64,000 nt of DNA from Achromobacter sp. HZ34 (GCF_002209485.1 NZ_NJIX01000010.1:62001-126000), one strand, 5' to 3'; shown: positions 25,490 through 34,233, counted from the first letter of the stretch. Notes: generated by a model not told the origin, from the sequence alone. Translations and numbers: made by a program.

Positions 25490-26368
25490 TCACGCCTGGC
25501 CGGCCCGGCGCGCGGCGCTGCGGGCCAGGGCGGCCCAGTCCAGGTGGCCTTCGTCATGGGCCAGGCTTTCGATGTGGGTGTCGCGCAGGACGCTGGCCAG
25601 CGGCATGGGGACCCTGGCTTTTTCGCCGGCCTCCAGCGCCAGCCTTACATCCTTCAGCCCCAAGGCCAGCTTGAAGCCGGCCGGCTCGAATTTGTCCTGG
25701 GCGATGCTGCCGCCATAACCCTGGTAGACAGGGGCGGCGAAGACCGTCGAGGTGACCATCTCCAGAAAGCCGGCCTTGTCGACGCCGTGGCCTTGCGCCA
25801 GTGCGGTCGCCTCGCCCATGGTGCCGATGGCGCTGGCGATCATGAAATTCACTGCCAGCTTGACGGCGTTGGCCTGTTCCGGCCGGGCGCCGAAAAACCA
25901 GGTTTTCTGGCCCAGGACATCGAATAGCGGCTGCACGGTTTCCAGGACCTTGGGGTCGCCCGCCGCCAGGATATTCAGCTTGCCGGCTTCGGCGACGTTG
26001 ACGCGCCCCAATACCGGCGCGGCCACATACTCGACGCCTTGCGCACGGTGCAGTTCAGCCAGCTCGGCGGCCAGGGCCACCGACACGGTGCCCATGTTCA
26101 CGTGGATGGCGCCAGGCTTGAGCGCCGCCAGCGCTCCGCCATCGAGCAGGACGGCGCGGGTGGCCACATCATCGGCCAGGATGGAAATGAGCACGTCGGC
26201 GCCGGCCGCGGCCGCGCGCGGATCGGCGGCAGCGCTGCCGCCCAGGGCAGCGATTTTCTCGACCGGGGCCGACGAGCGGTTCCACGCCCGCAGCGCATGA
26301 CCGGCTTTGATCAGATTTGCGGCCATCGGCAAACCCATGGTGCCGAGGCCAAGAAAGGCGATATTCAT
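25490..26368 (-). CDS. NAD(P)-dependent 3-hydroxyisobutyrate-dehydrogenase-like oxidoreductase
   Basis: 292 residues of the beta-hydroxyacid dehydrogenase family. The N-terminal Rossmann motif is IAFLGLGTMGLPMAANL. The substrate loop region around NMGTVSVALAAEL is followed by the segment APVLGRVNVAEAGKL. The catalytic Lys lies in NAVKLAVNF. The start ATG at 26368 has AGGGAG at good spacing; an upstream extension to 26494 is open but lacks homology. It lies 131 bases upstream of the radical SAM cluster on the same strand, so read-through is possible but not evident. It may belong to general hydroxyacid or glyoxylate/succinic semialdehyde metabolism. Confidence 0.9.
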   Translation of the reverse strand: MNIAFLGLGTMGLPMAANLIKAGHALRAWNRSSAPVEKIAALGGSAAADPRAAAAGADVLISILADDVATRAVLLDGGALAALKPGAIHVNMGTVSVALAAELAELHRAQGVEYVAAPVLGRVNVAEAGKLNILAAGDPKVLETVQPLFDVLGQKTWFFGARPEQANAVKLAVNFMIASAIGTMGEATALAQGHGVDKAGFLEMVTSTVFAAPVYQGYGGSIAQDKFEPAGFKLALGLKDVRLALEAGEKARVPMPLASVLRDTHIESLAHDEGHLDWAALARSAARRAGQA

Positions 26369-26612
26369 GAAAAAACTCCCTGACCGCTGGATAACGAAAG
26401 GCCGCGTACGGTTGCCTGGCGAGTGTAAGCGCCTCGACCTGACGACTGCATGGCCCAGGTGGCGCAGTGGTAATGGAACCGAGGAACAGGCCATGGCAAC
26501 CTAGATAGGCTTATGCCGGTACGTCGCGCTCATAGCCGACATTCGCCTGTGCATCGCCACATGCTACGGCCATAGTGCATCCACGAGTGTCATTTCCTTG
26601 GAGATAGTCCCC

Positions 26613-26945
26613 ATGACTACCATCAACAGCGCTGTCCACGATTACGCAGCAACCCGCAATTTTATGGATACCCCGACGGTGGACGCCCGGGCGCGCGGAT
26701 TTGGGGGGCTGGATAGTACGGCCCACGCGATGATCGACCGGGCCGATATCGCCGGCGATGGCAAGACCCTCTACGGCGCGGATATTCCCGATCTCATGTC
26801 TGGGTTGCTCGACACGGTTTCCCAGGTGCTGGTCGTTCCGAAGACGGTCGCCACTATCGCGAAGGATATCCAGGTCGGCGACGCGGGAAGCAATTCAGTA
26901 CCCAGGGAAATCATCATCCCCACCGCCCTCCACCCGAAAATCTGA
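26613..26945 (+). CDS. Small hypothetical protein, 110 aa
   Basis: The start ATG at 26613 has GGAG 9 bases upstream, which with codon usage like its neighbours argues for a real gene. I do not recognise the product. It is soluble, acidic, without cysteine, transmembrane segment or signal peptide. It has a polar N-terminal half and an alternating hydrophobic segment near residues 70-85 (VLVVPKTVATIAKDIQV). It is divergent from the dehydrogenase gene (244 bases apart) and convergent with the LysR gene, ending 10 bases from it. No function is proposed. Confidence 0.6.
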   Translation: MTTINSAVHDYAATRNFMDTPTVDARARGFGGLDSTAHAMIDRADIAGDGKTLYGADIPDLMSGLLDTVSQVLVVPKTVATIAKDIQVGDAGSNSVPREIIIPTALHPKI

Positions 26946-26955
26946 CCGCGCGTTT

Positions 26956-27849
26956 TCAGAGCAGGCGCACCGCCATGCCGAAGTCGACGGTCCGCCGTGC
27001 CAATCCATACATGGCATCGACCAGGGGCCGCGTGTCGTCATCGCGGTGGCTGAAGGCGTAAGGCAGCGCTGCCAATGCAGGGCGCGCACGCAAGATGCGC
27101 AGTGTGCCGCGCTGCGCCAGGGCCGTGGCCCAACTTACCGGCAGAAAGCCTACGCCCAAGCCTTCCAGCAGCAGGCCCGCCACCGCGCCCCAGCTGTTGC
27201 AGGTCAAGTGCTGAGCCGTGGCAATGCCGCTGGCGGTCAGCCAATCGTCCAGGATGCGGGTGGTGCCAGCCTCGCGCGGCAGGGTGATCAGTGGATGGCG
27301 GTGCAACAGGTCGGGAGGGATGCGCGACGAGTCTCCCACCAGTGCCGGTGCCGCGCACCAGGTATAACGCGCCGCGCCCAAGGCCCGGATAGCCGGGGAT
27401 GTCGGGTTGCCGGCGATGACGGCGAAGTCCAGGGATCCGTTCTGCACGCGTCGTCGCAGCTCTCCGCCCACATCAACGTAGGGTTCCAGGCGCAGTTGGG
27501 GATAGCGCTTGCGCGTGGCCGCTACCAGCTTGGGCAGCCAGGTAAGGGCCGTCAGCTCGCCCACCCCGAAGCGGCACACACCTTCGATCTCGGCCGGTTG
27601 CGCCATGTCCGCGCGCAAGGTCTGGGCATGCTGCAGCAAGGATTGCGCACGTGGCAGCAGCTTTTCTCCCGCCGGCGTCAGGCGCGCCCGCTGGGAACGT
27701 CGATCGAATAAGGGCAGCCCAAGTCCACCTTCCAGTTCGCTGATGCGCTTGGACAGGGACGAAACGGACAAATGCAGGCGCTCGGCGGCAATCGCGAAGC
27801 TGGCGCAGGTGGCGGCCCAGTAGAAGGCTTCCAGTTGTTTGAGTGTCAT
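26956..27849 (-). CDS. LysR-family transcriptional regulator
   Basis: 297 residues. HTH: MTLKQLEAFYWAATCASFAIAAERLHL, then SVSSLSKRISELEGGLGLPLFDR. The effector domain begins at about residue 90 (CRFGVGELTALTWLPKLV). It is divergent from the FMN-dependent hydroxyacid oxidase gene. The gap of about 145 bases between them is AT rich (TATTTTAAATTATTCACTTT region near 27892-27911), which fits a shared control region. It is probably the regulator of that oxidase. Confidence 0.92.
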   Translation of the reverse strand: MTLKQLEAFYWAATCASFAIAAERLHLSVSSLSKRISELEGGLGLPLFDRRSQRARLTPAGEKLLPRAQSLLQHAQTLRADMAQPAEIEGVCRFGVGELTALTWLPKLVAATRKRYPQLRLEPYVDVGGELRRRVQNGSLDFAVIAGNPTSPAIRALGAARYTWCAAPALVGDSSRIPPDLLHRHPLITLPREAGTTRILDDWLTASGIATAQHLTCNSWGAVAGLLLEGLGVGFLPVSWATALAQRGTLRILRARPALAALPYAFSHRDDDTRPLVDAMYGLARRTVDFGMAVRLL

Positions 27850-27995
27850 CGGCGGCGGGAAGATATCTTGTTCGAAAAAAGCGAACCAGAATATTTTAAA
27901 TTATTCACTTTTTTCGTCTAATGGGTTGGCGGTACGCTTGCCTGCCTGCCTGCCTGCTCCCGGCGCCTGGGTTTGCGCTGCTGCCAACATCATCC

Positions 27996-29276
27996 ATGTC
28001 AGAGTCATCATCCATGTCCTCTTCGTCGTCCACTCCCGCGCCTGCCCGCGCCGCCTATGCCCCGCTCAGCTCCCTGCCGCGCCGCTTGCGCCCGCTGCTG
28101 TGCCTGGACGATTTCGAGGACGCGGCCCGGCGCCACCTGCCGCGGCCGCTGTTCGGCTACATCGTCGGCGCGGCCGAGACCAACCGGTCGTATCGCGACA
28201 ACCGCCTGCAATACGACGATTACCGCTTTCGTCCACAGGTGATGGTGGACGTCAGCGCCCGCAGCACCGAGGTGGCGCTATTCGGCCAGACTTACCGTTC
28301 GCCCTTCGGTATCGCGCCGGTGGGGATCAGCGCGATCTCCGCCTATCGCGGGGATATCGTGCTGGCCCAGGCCGCCCAGGCCGCCGGCGTGCCCGCCATC
28401 ATGAGCGGCACGTCCCTGATCCGCATGGAGGAAGTGCGCGAGGCGGCACCGGGTACCTGGTTCCAGGCCTATCTGCCGGGCGACACCTCGCGCATCGAAG
28501 GCCTGATTGCCCGCGTCGCGGCGGCCGGGTTCGAGACGCTGGTGCTGACGGTGGACCTGCCTGTCTGGGCGAACCGGGAGAACAACGTCCGCACCGGTTT
28601 CTCCATGCCCCTGCGGCCCAGCCTGCGCCTGGCCTGGGATGGCATGATCCGTCCGCACTGGCTGCTGGGCACCTTCGCGCGCACCTTGCTGCGCCATGGC
28701 ATGCCGCATTTCGAAAACTCCTTCGCCACGCGCGGCGCCCCCATGCTGTCGCTGAGCGCCTTGCGCGACACCACCGGGCGCGAGCATCTGAACTGGGAGC
28801 ATATCCGCGCCATCCGCAAGCAGTGGCGCGGCAATCTGGTGATCAAGGGCCTGCTGCACGAGGGCGATGCCTTGAACGCCCTGGATTGCGGCGCGGATGG
28901 CATCATCGTGTCCAATCACGGCGGGCGCCAGCTGGACGGCGCGGTGGCGCCGTTGCGCGCCTTGCCGCGCATCGTCGACGCGGTGGGCGAGCGCATGACG
29001 GTGATGATGGACGGCGGCGTGCGGCGCGGTGGCGACGTGCTCAAGGCCTTGGCGCTGGGCGCGGCCTGCGTGTTCGTGGGCCGTCCCTTCATGTACGCCG
29101 CGGCGGTGGGCGGCCGCGAGGGCGTGGATCACGCCCTGGGCCTGCTGCGTGATGAAGTGTCGCGCAACCTGGCGATGCTGGGTTTGAACAGCATCGCTGA
29201 ACTGGGGGCCGATACGCTGTTCCGGCAATGGCCGGTGATGGAGGGCGATATCGACGCCAGGGGCCGCAAGGGCTGA
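27996..29276 (+). CDS. FMN-dependent alpha-hydroxyacid oxidase/dehydrogenase
   Basis: About 426 residues, (S)-2-hydroxyacid oxidase family (lactate, mandelate, glycolate). Visible motifs: YIVGAAETNRSYRDN, FGIAPVGISAI, AYLPGDTSRIEGL, LTVDLPVWANREN, VIKGLL (FMN Lys), the active-site SNHGGRQLDGA with catalytic His, and DGGVRRGGDVLKALALGA for the FMN phosphate. There is no signal peptide; members of the membrane-linked LldD type feed electrons to quinone. The start is uncertain: ATG at 27921, 27996 or 28014 are all open and none has a good ribosome site. The N-terminus is a Ser-rich low-complexity stretch arising from a short direct repeat around 27990-28020. Confidence 0.9.
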   Translation: MSESSSMSSSSSTPAPARAAYAPLSSLPRRLRPLLCLDDFEDAARRHLPRPLFGYIVGAAETNRSYRDNRLQYDDYRFRPQVMVDVSARSTEVALFGQTYRSPFGIAPVGISAISAYRGDIVLAQAAQAAGVPAIMSGTSLIRMEEVREAAPGTWFQAYLPGDTSRIEGLIARVAAAGFETLVLTVDLPVWANRENNVRTGFSMPLRPSLRLAWDGMIRPHWLLGTFARTLLRHGMPHFENSFATRGAPMLSLSALRDTTGREHLNWEHIRAIRKQWRGNLVIKGLLHEGDALNALDCGADGIIVSNHGGRQLDGAVAPLRALPRIVDAVGERMTVMMDGGVRRGGDVLKALALGAACVFVGRPFMYAAAVGGREGVDHALGLLRDEVSRNLAMLGLNSIAELGADTLFRQWPVMEGDIDARGRKG

Positions 29277-29351
29277 CATTGCCTGTGGCGCAGGGGGAGG
29301 CTATGCTCGGAGCACCCGGCATGTGCGGGATCAACGAGGAGAGGAATCATC

Positions 29352-29762
29352 ATGCAGAAACGCGCGATCCGTAACGTTGTCTCCATCGTGGCCTTGCTTG
29401 CGTGCGCGGCCTGGCTGCCCGCCCAGGCCGCGGACCCAGTGCCTCAGGAACGCCTGCGCGGCTGCGCGGGCAAGAAGCAGGACATCGAACGCGAACTGCG
29501 CTTCGCCCAGGAAAGCGGCAACAAGGCCCGCGTCAAGGGGCTGCAGGAGGCGCTGGCGGGGGCCGATCGATGCACCGATGCCAGCTTGCAGCAGGAGCGC
29601 GAAGGCAAGGTGCGCGACGCCCAGGCCAAGGTCAAGGAACGCGAGGATGAACTCGCTGAAAAGCAGGCCAAGGGCAAGAAGAAAGACATCGCCAAGGCCC
29701 AACGCAAGCTCGACGACGCCCGCGCCGACCTGGGGGCGGCGCAGGCGGAGATGTATCGCTGA
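29352..29762 (+). CDS. DUF1090-family periplasmic protein
   Basis: 136 residues. A signal peptide (VVSIVALLACAAWLPAQA) precedes a mature, almost wholly helical, highly charged protein: GCAGKKQDIERELRFAQESGNKARVKGLQEAL matches the conserved N-part of DUF1090/YqjC. A long coiled coil of Lys/Glu/Ala (KVKEREDELAEKQAKGKKKDIAKAQ) follows. GAGGAG precedes the ATG at 29352. Family members are envelope-stress- or acid-responsive periplasmic proteins of unknown biochemistry. It is followed by a hairpin at 29786-29816. Confidence 0.85.
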   Translation: MQKRAIRNVVSIVALLACAAWLPAQAADPVPQERLRGCAGKKQDIERELRFAQESGNKARVKGLQEALAGADRCTDASLQQEREGKVRDAQAKVKEREDELAEKQAKGKKKDIAKAQRKLDDARADLGAAQAEMYR

Positions 29763-29785
29763 TCGGGCGGCGGCGCTTCTCGTGC

Positions 29786-29816
29786 CGCCATGATTGTCGC
29801 GCCGGCAATCATGGCG
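29786..29816. terminator. Hairpin between convergent DUF1090 and PepSY genes
   Basis: A perfect 11-base stem (CGCCATGATTG / CAATCATGGCG) with a 9-base loop in the 68-base gap between two convergent genes. There is no T-run on either side, so it is a terminator-like structure at best, usable from both directions. Confidence 0.45.
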
Positions 29817-29830
29817 TGCTCACCTGGCGC

Positions 29831-31462
29831 TCAAACGCGTACGGGGTTGCCGGCGCGCGGCATGCCGCGCCGGGCCAGGCGCCAGCGCAGCACGTCCACC
29901 AGCAGGAACGCCAGCAGGCTGACGCCCAGCGCCGGCAAGGCCCAGCCGATGGCGGCGGCAAGCGCGACGACGCCCACGCGGGCGCCGTTGCCCAGGCGGG
30001 TCCACGCCTGCGTGACGGTCAGCACCGGCGCGCCAGGGGCGGGCCGGCGGCGCCACCACATTGCGTAGCCGAGCACCACCATGGCCGACAGCGCGGTGCC
30101 GAACAGCGCCATCAGTAGCTGATTGACCCAGCCGAACAGGATGCCCATGTGGGTGTCGATGCCCCAGCGGATGAGTTTGGCGATCAAGGGAAAGGTGGAG
30201 AAGTCGGAGCGGCCCACCACCGACAGGTCGCGGCCATCGATGGCGATGGCGTCGACCTGCGTGGGCCAGGAGCGATCCGTCTCCCGCACGGTCCAGGCCT
30301 GGTCGGGCTTGCGCGGCGGCCGGATCTCGATGTCGGCGGCGTCGATGCCGGCTTGCCGGGCCGTCCGTTCGATGGCGTCGAAGCGCGTGGCATAGTCGGC
30401 GGCTGAGGGCATTGCTGACCTGGCGTTGCCCGCTTGCGGGGATGGGCCGTTGGCCGTGCCTGCGCTGGAAGGCGTGGTGGCGCTCATGGCCGCGTTCGAC
30501 ATGGCATGGCCTGCGTGTCCCGCATGACCCTCATGACCCTCATGACCCTCATGACCCTCATGACCCTCCTGACCCACATGGCCTTCGTGCCCGGCATCGG
30601 CTCCAGCCATGCCAGCCATGCCAGCCATGCTAGCCATACCAGCCATACCGCCCATCGCCTGCGGCGCCAGGCTCGTAGCCAACGGTGGCGTGACCCACCC
30701 CAGCTTCTCGCGCGCGACATCGATATTGCCGCCGGCCCAGCGCGACCACGTCAATCCCGTCGCGGACAGGAAGAACAGGCCGATGGCAATCCACAGGCCG
30801 ATGACGCTATGCCACCGCCGCAGGCCTGCGCGCGCGCCAGTCGCGCGGCGCCCCGCCAAGCGCTCGCGGCGCGCGGCCTGCCACCAGAGAATGATGCCGC
30901 CCAGTGCCGCGAACCACAGCCAGGACGCAGCCAGTTCGCTGTAGTTACGGCCCAGGTCACCCAGCATCAGGTTGCGGTGCAGGAAATCCAGCGTCGTACG
31001 GAAGGGCAACGTGCTGCTGGTCCCGTAGACATTCATGTCGCCCTTGATCGCCAACGTGACCGGGTCGACAAAGATGGCGCGCAGTTCGGCCGTGGCTTGC
31101 AGGCGCGGTTCGCTGAACAGGACTCGGCTGGTCATGCCCGGCTTGGGCGCGGGGCGCACCGAGTACAAGGTGTCGTCCGGGCCTATGGCTTTGCTGGCCG
31201 CGGCGATCTGCTCGGCAAGTGAGTGGGCGCGGCCGGTGGCGTCGCTGTAGAGCGCGTCCGCATAGATGCGGCTTTCGATCTGCGGCGTCAGCACGAACAA
31301 TGTGCCGGTGACCGCCGCGACGAGTATGAATGGGCCGACGAACAGTCCGACATAGAAGTGCAGCCGAGTGAGCAGGGCGACGAAAGCGCCCTGCGTCGAG
31401 GGGCGGGGGATGGCGGTTCCCCCACCGGGCGCCGAAGCGGCGCCAGATGGAATCTGAGACAT
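29831..31462 (-). CDS. PepSY-associated membrane protein with Met/His-rich insert
   Basis: About 543 residues, PepSY_TM (PiuB/iron-regulated membrane protein) family. TM1 (FYVGLFVGPFILVAAVTGTLF) starts near residue 35; a PepSY-like loop, TM2-TM3 (ALGGIILWW; VIGLWIAIGLFFLSATGL), a second large loop and two C-terminal TM segments follow. The second loop holds an unusual metal-ligand insert at about residues 269-320: five or more GMA/SMA units, then GHE units in tandem, encoded by 9-base DNA repeats. Such Met/His runs usually bind copper or nickel. ATG at 31462 is the preferred start (AGGTG upstream); GTG at 31471 is possible. It lies 75 bases after a DUF2946 gene and probably shares its transcript. 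Confidence 0.9.
   Translation of the reverse strand: MSQIPSGAASAPGGGTAIPRPSTQGAFVALLTRLHFYVGLFVGPFILVAAVTGTLFVLTPQIESRIYADALYSDATGRAHSLAEQIAAASKAIGPDDTLYSVRPAPKPGMTSRVLFSEPRLQATAELRAIFVDPVTLAIKGDMNVYGTSSTLPFRTTLDFLHRNLMLGDLGRNYSELAASWLWFAALGGIILWWQAARRERLAGRRATGARAGLRRWHSVIGLWIAIGLFFLSATGLTWSRWAGGNIDVAREKLGWVTPPLATSLAPQAMGGMAGMASMAGMAGMAGADAGHEGHVGQEGHEGHEGHEGHEGHAGHAGHAMSNAAMSATTPSSAGTANGPSPQAGNARSAMPSAADYATRFDAIERTARQAGIDAADIEIRPPRKPDQAWTVRETDRSWPTQVDAIAIDGRDLSVVGRSDFSTFPLIAKLIRWGIDTHMGILFGWVNQLLMALFGTALSAMVVLGYAMWWRRRPAPGAPVLTVTQAWTRLGNGARVGVVALAAAIGWALPALGVSLLAFLLVDVLRWRLARRGMPRAGNPVRV
30523..30655. repeat. Two adjacent 9-base tandem repeat tracts in the PepSY gene
   Basis: CATGACCCT is repeated five times perfectly at 30523-30567 with degenerate flanks, coding Gly-His-Glu on the minus strand. 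A second 9-base tract (AGCCATGCC and variants) at about 30605-30651 codes Gly-Met-Ala. The unit is a multiple of 3, so copy-number changes would alter the number of metal-binding units without frameshift. Confidence 0.9.
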
Positions 31463-31537
31463 GGTTTGCACCTGTTCCGAAAACGCAAAGAGGATCGCTT
31501 CCGGTCATGGCCGGAAGCGATGCGACGTCAGGAAGGA

Positions 31538-32077
31538 TCAGGCGGAAGGCGGCGCGCGCGAACCCAGGGGCGGTCCGGCGGGCGGGAGCGGCGGCAGGCT
31601 GTCCGGCACCGCGAAACCGACCGGCGTGTCACGCAGCGTCGCGAGTAGCGGCTCGATGGCGACTGGCGGCAGGTGCAGGGCAACGTGAGCGGCCGCCCAG
31701 AACGGACATTCGGTGCCGGCGGAATGATCGCCCGAATCGGGGGCATGCGATGACCGGTCGCCGGCAGCGGCATCCGTGGCCGCGTCCATGCCGGACATAT
31801 CTTGCATGCCGGGCATATCAGGCATGCCAGGCGCGTGCGCCATGCCGTGCATACCGGACATGTCCCTGTCGCCGTGACCCATCGCCGCCATGTCCATAGG
31901 CGACATGGCGCCACCCGCGCTGCACAGGCTCATGCGGAATATGCCTTGCCGCAGTGCGGCAGGATCCGGCATATAGCCCACGGGAATCAGCGCGCGCAGG
32001 ACTACGGCAAGCAGCAGCAGGCACGGCAAGACGTGCGTGCTACGTACTGTGCGGCGAAGTAGGGTCCCGATCGGCAT
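31538..32077 (-). CDS. DUF2946-family protein with Met/His-rich segment
   Basis: 179 residues. The N-terminal hydrophobic segment (VLPCLLLLAVVLRALIPVGYMPD) is followed by LRQGIFRMSLCSAGG, then a Met/His/Asp-rich stretch at about residues 57-95 (repeated GM, DM, HGM units), and ECPFWAAAHVAL, the CPF-containing part of the DUF2946 family. Family members sit beside copper or TonB-dependent metal uptake genes. The protein is likely periplasmic and membrane tethered. The start ATG at 32077 is clear. With the downstream PepSY protein it forms a two-gene unit in which both products have methionine/histidine-rich inserts. Confidence 0.83.
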   Translation of the reverse strand: MPIGTLLRRTVRSTHVLPCLLLLAVVLRALIPVGYMPDPAALRQGIFRMSLCSAGGAMSPMDMAAMGHGDRDMSGMHGMAHAPGMPDMPGMQDMSGMDAATDAAAGDRSSHAPDSGDHSAGTECPFWAAAHVALHLPPVAIEPLLATLRDTPVGFAVPDSLPPLPPAGPPLGSRAPPSA

Positions 32078-32362
32078 GGCAGGATTCTAAATCAGCGCGG
32101 ATCTGTAGGGGTTTGTCCCGTGTTTAATTAACGGCGACGCGCCTCATGTAGAGGGGCAGCGAAAAAGCGCGAACTATCCTGGAGTATCGCGCTCTATCTT
32201 GGACAGCACGTTGAACAGAGCGGCTTTTCTCAGAGAATCCATATTGCCCTGGCGCTCGGGAACGGTATTTGCTACCGTCGCGCCTCGGTCGAGTCCGCTA
32301 CGCATACGCGGCGGGCACACGAGATACAGCATAGGGGTCGCGCACGGCGCGATGGAGTAGAA
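32078..32362. other. Intergenic region before receiver-domain gene
   Basis: 285 bases between two divergent genes. No coding frame is convincing. An AT-rich TTTAATTAA patch lies near 32122-32130 and could be part of a promoter. I see no strong palindrome or terminator. Confidence 0.45.
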
Positions 32363-32731
32363 ATGGCAAAGATTATGGTGGTCGATGATGAGGCTGCCCT
32401 GGCAAGAATCGTACGGGATGCGCTCTCCAATGAAGGGCATAACGTTTATATGGAAACCGATGGATTGGCGGCGCTGTCGCGCATGGTGGAGCTGAGACCG
32501 GACCTGGTGGTGTCCGACGTCATGATGCCGGGCATGGGGGGCGCGTCCCTGCTGACGGCGATGCGCGATAACGCTTATCTGAATGAAGTGCCCTGCGTCG
32601 TCATGAGCGGTCTTCCAGAAGACGCCGTGTCGGTCGCCTGCGGCGGCGCGTATTCGGCCTTCCTGGCCAAACCGTTCGATCTGCGTGATCTCGTGAATGT
32701 CGTCGGCGACATCCTGGGTAACCAGGGATGA
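32363..32731 (+). CDS. Stand-alone response-regulator receiver domain
   Basis: 122 residues, CheY-like. The acidic pocket is Asp8-Asp9 (VVDDE), phospho-acceptor Asp52 (VVSDVMMPGMGG), the Ser/Thr position in VVMSG, and the conserved Lys in FLAKPFDL. There is no output domain and no histidine kinase nearby, so this is an orphan receiver that works by protein contact or in a phosphorelay. GGAG is 5 bases before the ATG. A strong terminator follows at 32768-32800, so it is monocistronic. Confidence 0.92.
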   Translation: MAKIMVVDDEAALARIVRDALSNEGHNVYMETDGLAALSRMVELRPDLVVSDVMMPGMGGASLLTAMRDNAYLNEVPCVVMSGLPEDAVSVACGGAYSAFLAKPFDLRDLVNVVGDILGNQG

Positions 32732-32767
32732 TGCGACGCAGGCTTGCAGACGTAGACGCTTGATGAC

Positions 32768-32800
32768 ATCGCCCAGGCTCGGTGCCTGGGCGATTTTTTT
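32768..32800 (+). terminator. Rho-independent terminator after receiver gene
   Basis: An 11-base perfect stem (ATCGCCCAGGC / GCCTGGGCGAT) with a 5-base loop and a run of seven T. It is the strongest intrinsic terminator in the window, 36 bases after the receiver gene stop. Confidence 0.93.
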
Positions 32801-32876
32801 GGCCGCGGCCAGCACGTCCTCTCGCCAGGCGCGGACGTGCCAGGCGGCGAGGTGTCCTGCATCCGCTTGTCCCGTT

Positions 32877-34148
32877 TCAATGCGACGGCGGGAAGCCGTG
32901 TCGACGGGCGAACACCAGCGTGACCAGTGCTGCTGCCAGCAGCATCAGTAGCACGGGCGTGAAGGCCGCCACACCGGCGTGTTCGATGAGCACGCCACCC
33001 ACGATGCCGCCACCGGCAATCGCCAGGTTCCACGTGGTGACCAGCATGGACTGCGCGACATCGGCGGCCGCGGCGGCGGTCTTGGCCAACGCGGTCTGGA
33101 ACAGCGATGCCGCGCCTCCGAAGGACAAGCCCCAGACTGCCACGGCCAGGTAGATCGCCGCGGCCTGTCCGCTCGCCAGTCCCAGCCATAGCGCGGCGGC
33201 ACCGAAGAGCACGGTGCAGATCAAGGCCAGGGGGCGCAGGTGGCGATCGATCAACACGCCGGTGATCCAGATGCCGGCCAGCGAGGCGATGCCGAAATCC
33301 AGCAATACCAGGTCCGTGCGCTGTCCCATGCCGGCCGCCGCGAGAAAGGGCGCGATGTAGGTGTAGAGAATGTTGTGGGCCAACACATAGGTCAACACGA
33401 CGAACAGCACTGGACGTATGCCGGGCAGGGTGAAGACCTGGCGCAGGGACTGCCGCTGGCCGCGCGCCTGGCCCGGGAAGTCCGGCACGCGTGCGCGCAC
33501 CAGCAGCATCAGGGCCAGGGCCAGCAGGGTCATGATGCCGAAGCACACGCGCCATCCCAGCGCGATACCCAGCCAGGTGCCCGCCGGCACGCCCAGCGAC
33601 AGGGCCAGCGGCGTACCCACCATGGCGATGGCAATGGCGCGGCCCTGCAGATGGCCCGGCACCATGCGGGCCGCATAGCCGGCCAGCAAGGCCCACAGCA
33701 GGCCCGCGGACACACCCGCCACGAAACGGGCCACCAGGGTGAGCGGATAGCTGGTGGACAAGGTCGTTACCGTGTTGGCGATGACGAAGCCGGCGATGGC
33801 CGTCAGCAGTACAGGGCGGCGGCGCAAGCCCTGGGTGGCGGCGGTCAGCGGAATGGCGGTAAGCAGGGAGCCGATGGCGTAGACGGTCACCAGTTGGCCG
33901 ACCAGGGCTTCGGACACGCCCAGGCCCAGTCCCATCTGTGGCAGCAGGCCGGCGGGCAGGGCTTCGGTAAGGATGGTGATGAACGCCGCCATGGCGAGCG
34001 CGAGCAGGGCGGCCAGGGGCAGGGCGTGGCCCCGGGACGGCGCGTGTTGTGGCGTGGCGGGGGCGCGGGTGGCGTCCGGGCCGTTGGCGGACGCAGGCAG
34101 GGGCGCGGGCAATGCGCATTCCCCGGTGGGCTGGGGCAGGGCAGTCAA
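32877..34148 (-). CDS. MFS transporter, DHA1 (AraJ/drug-efflux) type
   Basis: 423 residues with 12 predicted membrane segments after a Pro/Ala-rich cytoplasmic N-terminus. Motifs: FITILTEALPAGLLPQMGLGLGVSEALVGQLVTVYAIGSLL (TM1-TM2) and QGLRRRPVLL (loop 2-3), GRAIAIAMVGTPLALSLGVPAGTWLG (TM5 antiporter-like segment with PxGxxxG). These mark the DHA1 group that exports sugars or drugs. The start is TTG at 34148 with AAGGA 7 bases upstream; no ATG gives a full TM1. It is divergent from a LysR gene that probably regulates it. Confidence 0.87.
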   Translation of the reverse strand: MTALPQPTGECALPAPLPASANGPDATRAPATPQHAPSRGHALPLAALLALAMAAFITILTEALPAGLLPQMGLGLGVSEALVGQLVTVYAIGSLLTAIPLTAATQGLRRRPVLLTAIAGFVIANTVTTLSTSYPLTLVARFVAGVSAGLLWALLAGYAARMVPGHLQGRAIAIAMVGTPLALSLGVPAGTWLGIALGWRVCFGIMTLLALALMLLVRARVPDFPGQARGQRQSLRQVFTLPGIRPVLFVVLTYVLAHNILYTYIAPFLAAAGMGQRTDLVLLDFGIASLAGIWITGVLIDRHLRPLALICTVLFGAAALWLGLASGQAAAIYLAVAVWGLSFGGAASLFQTALAKTAAAAADVAQSMLVTTWNLAIAGGGIVGGVLIEHAGVAAFTPVLLMLLAAALVTLVFARRHGFPPSH

Positions 34149-34233
34149 GGCGAAATCCTTATCTTCGTGGAACGTGCCGACAGCTTAGGGAGTCCAGGAT
34201 TGAAGAAAAACCGGGGTACAGTTCCGATTTCTG

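Noticed and set aside
30523-30655. Regular short repeats resembling a CRISPR-like array
   Set aside because: The unit is 9 bases, without spacers, and lies in frame in the PepSY gene; it is a coding tandem repeat.
32575-34119. Long minus-strand frame over the DHA1 transporter
   Set aside because: It is a +1 shadow of the transporter, lacking hydrophobic segments and rich in Arg/Pro/His.
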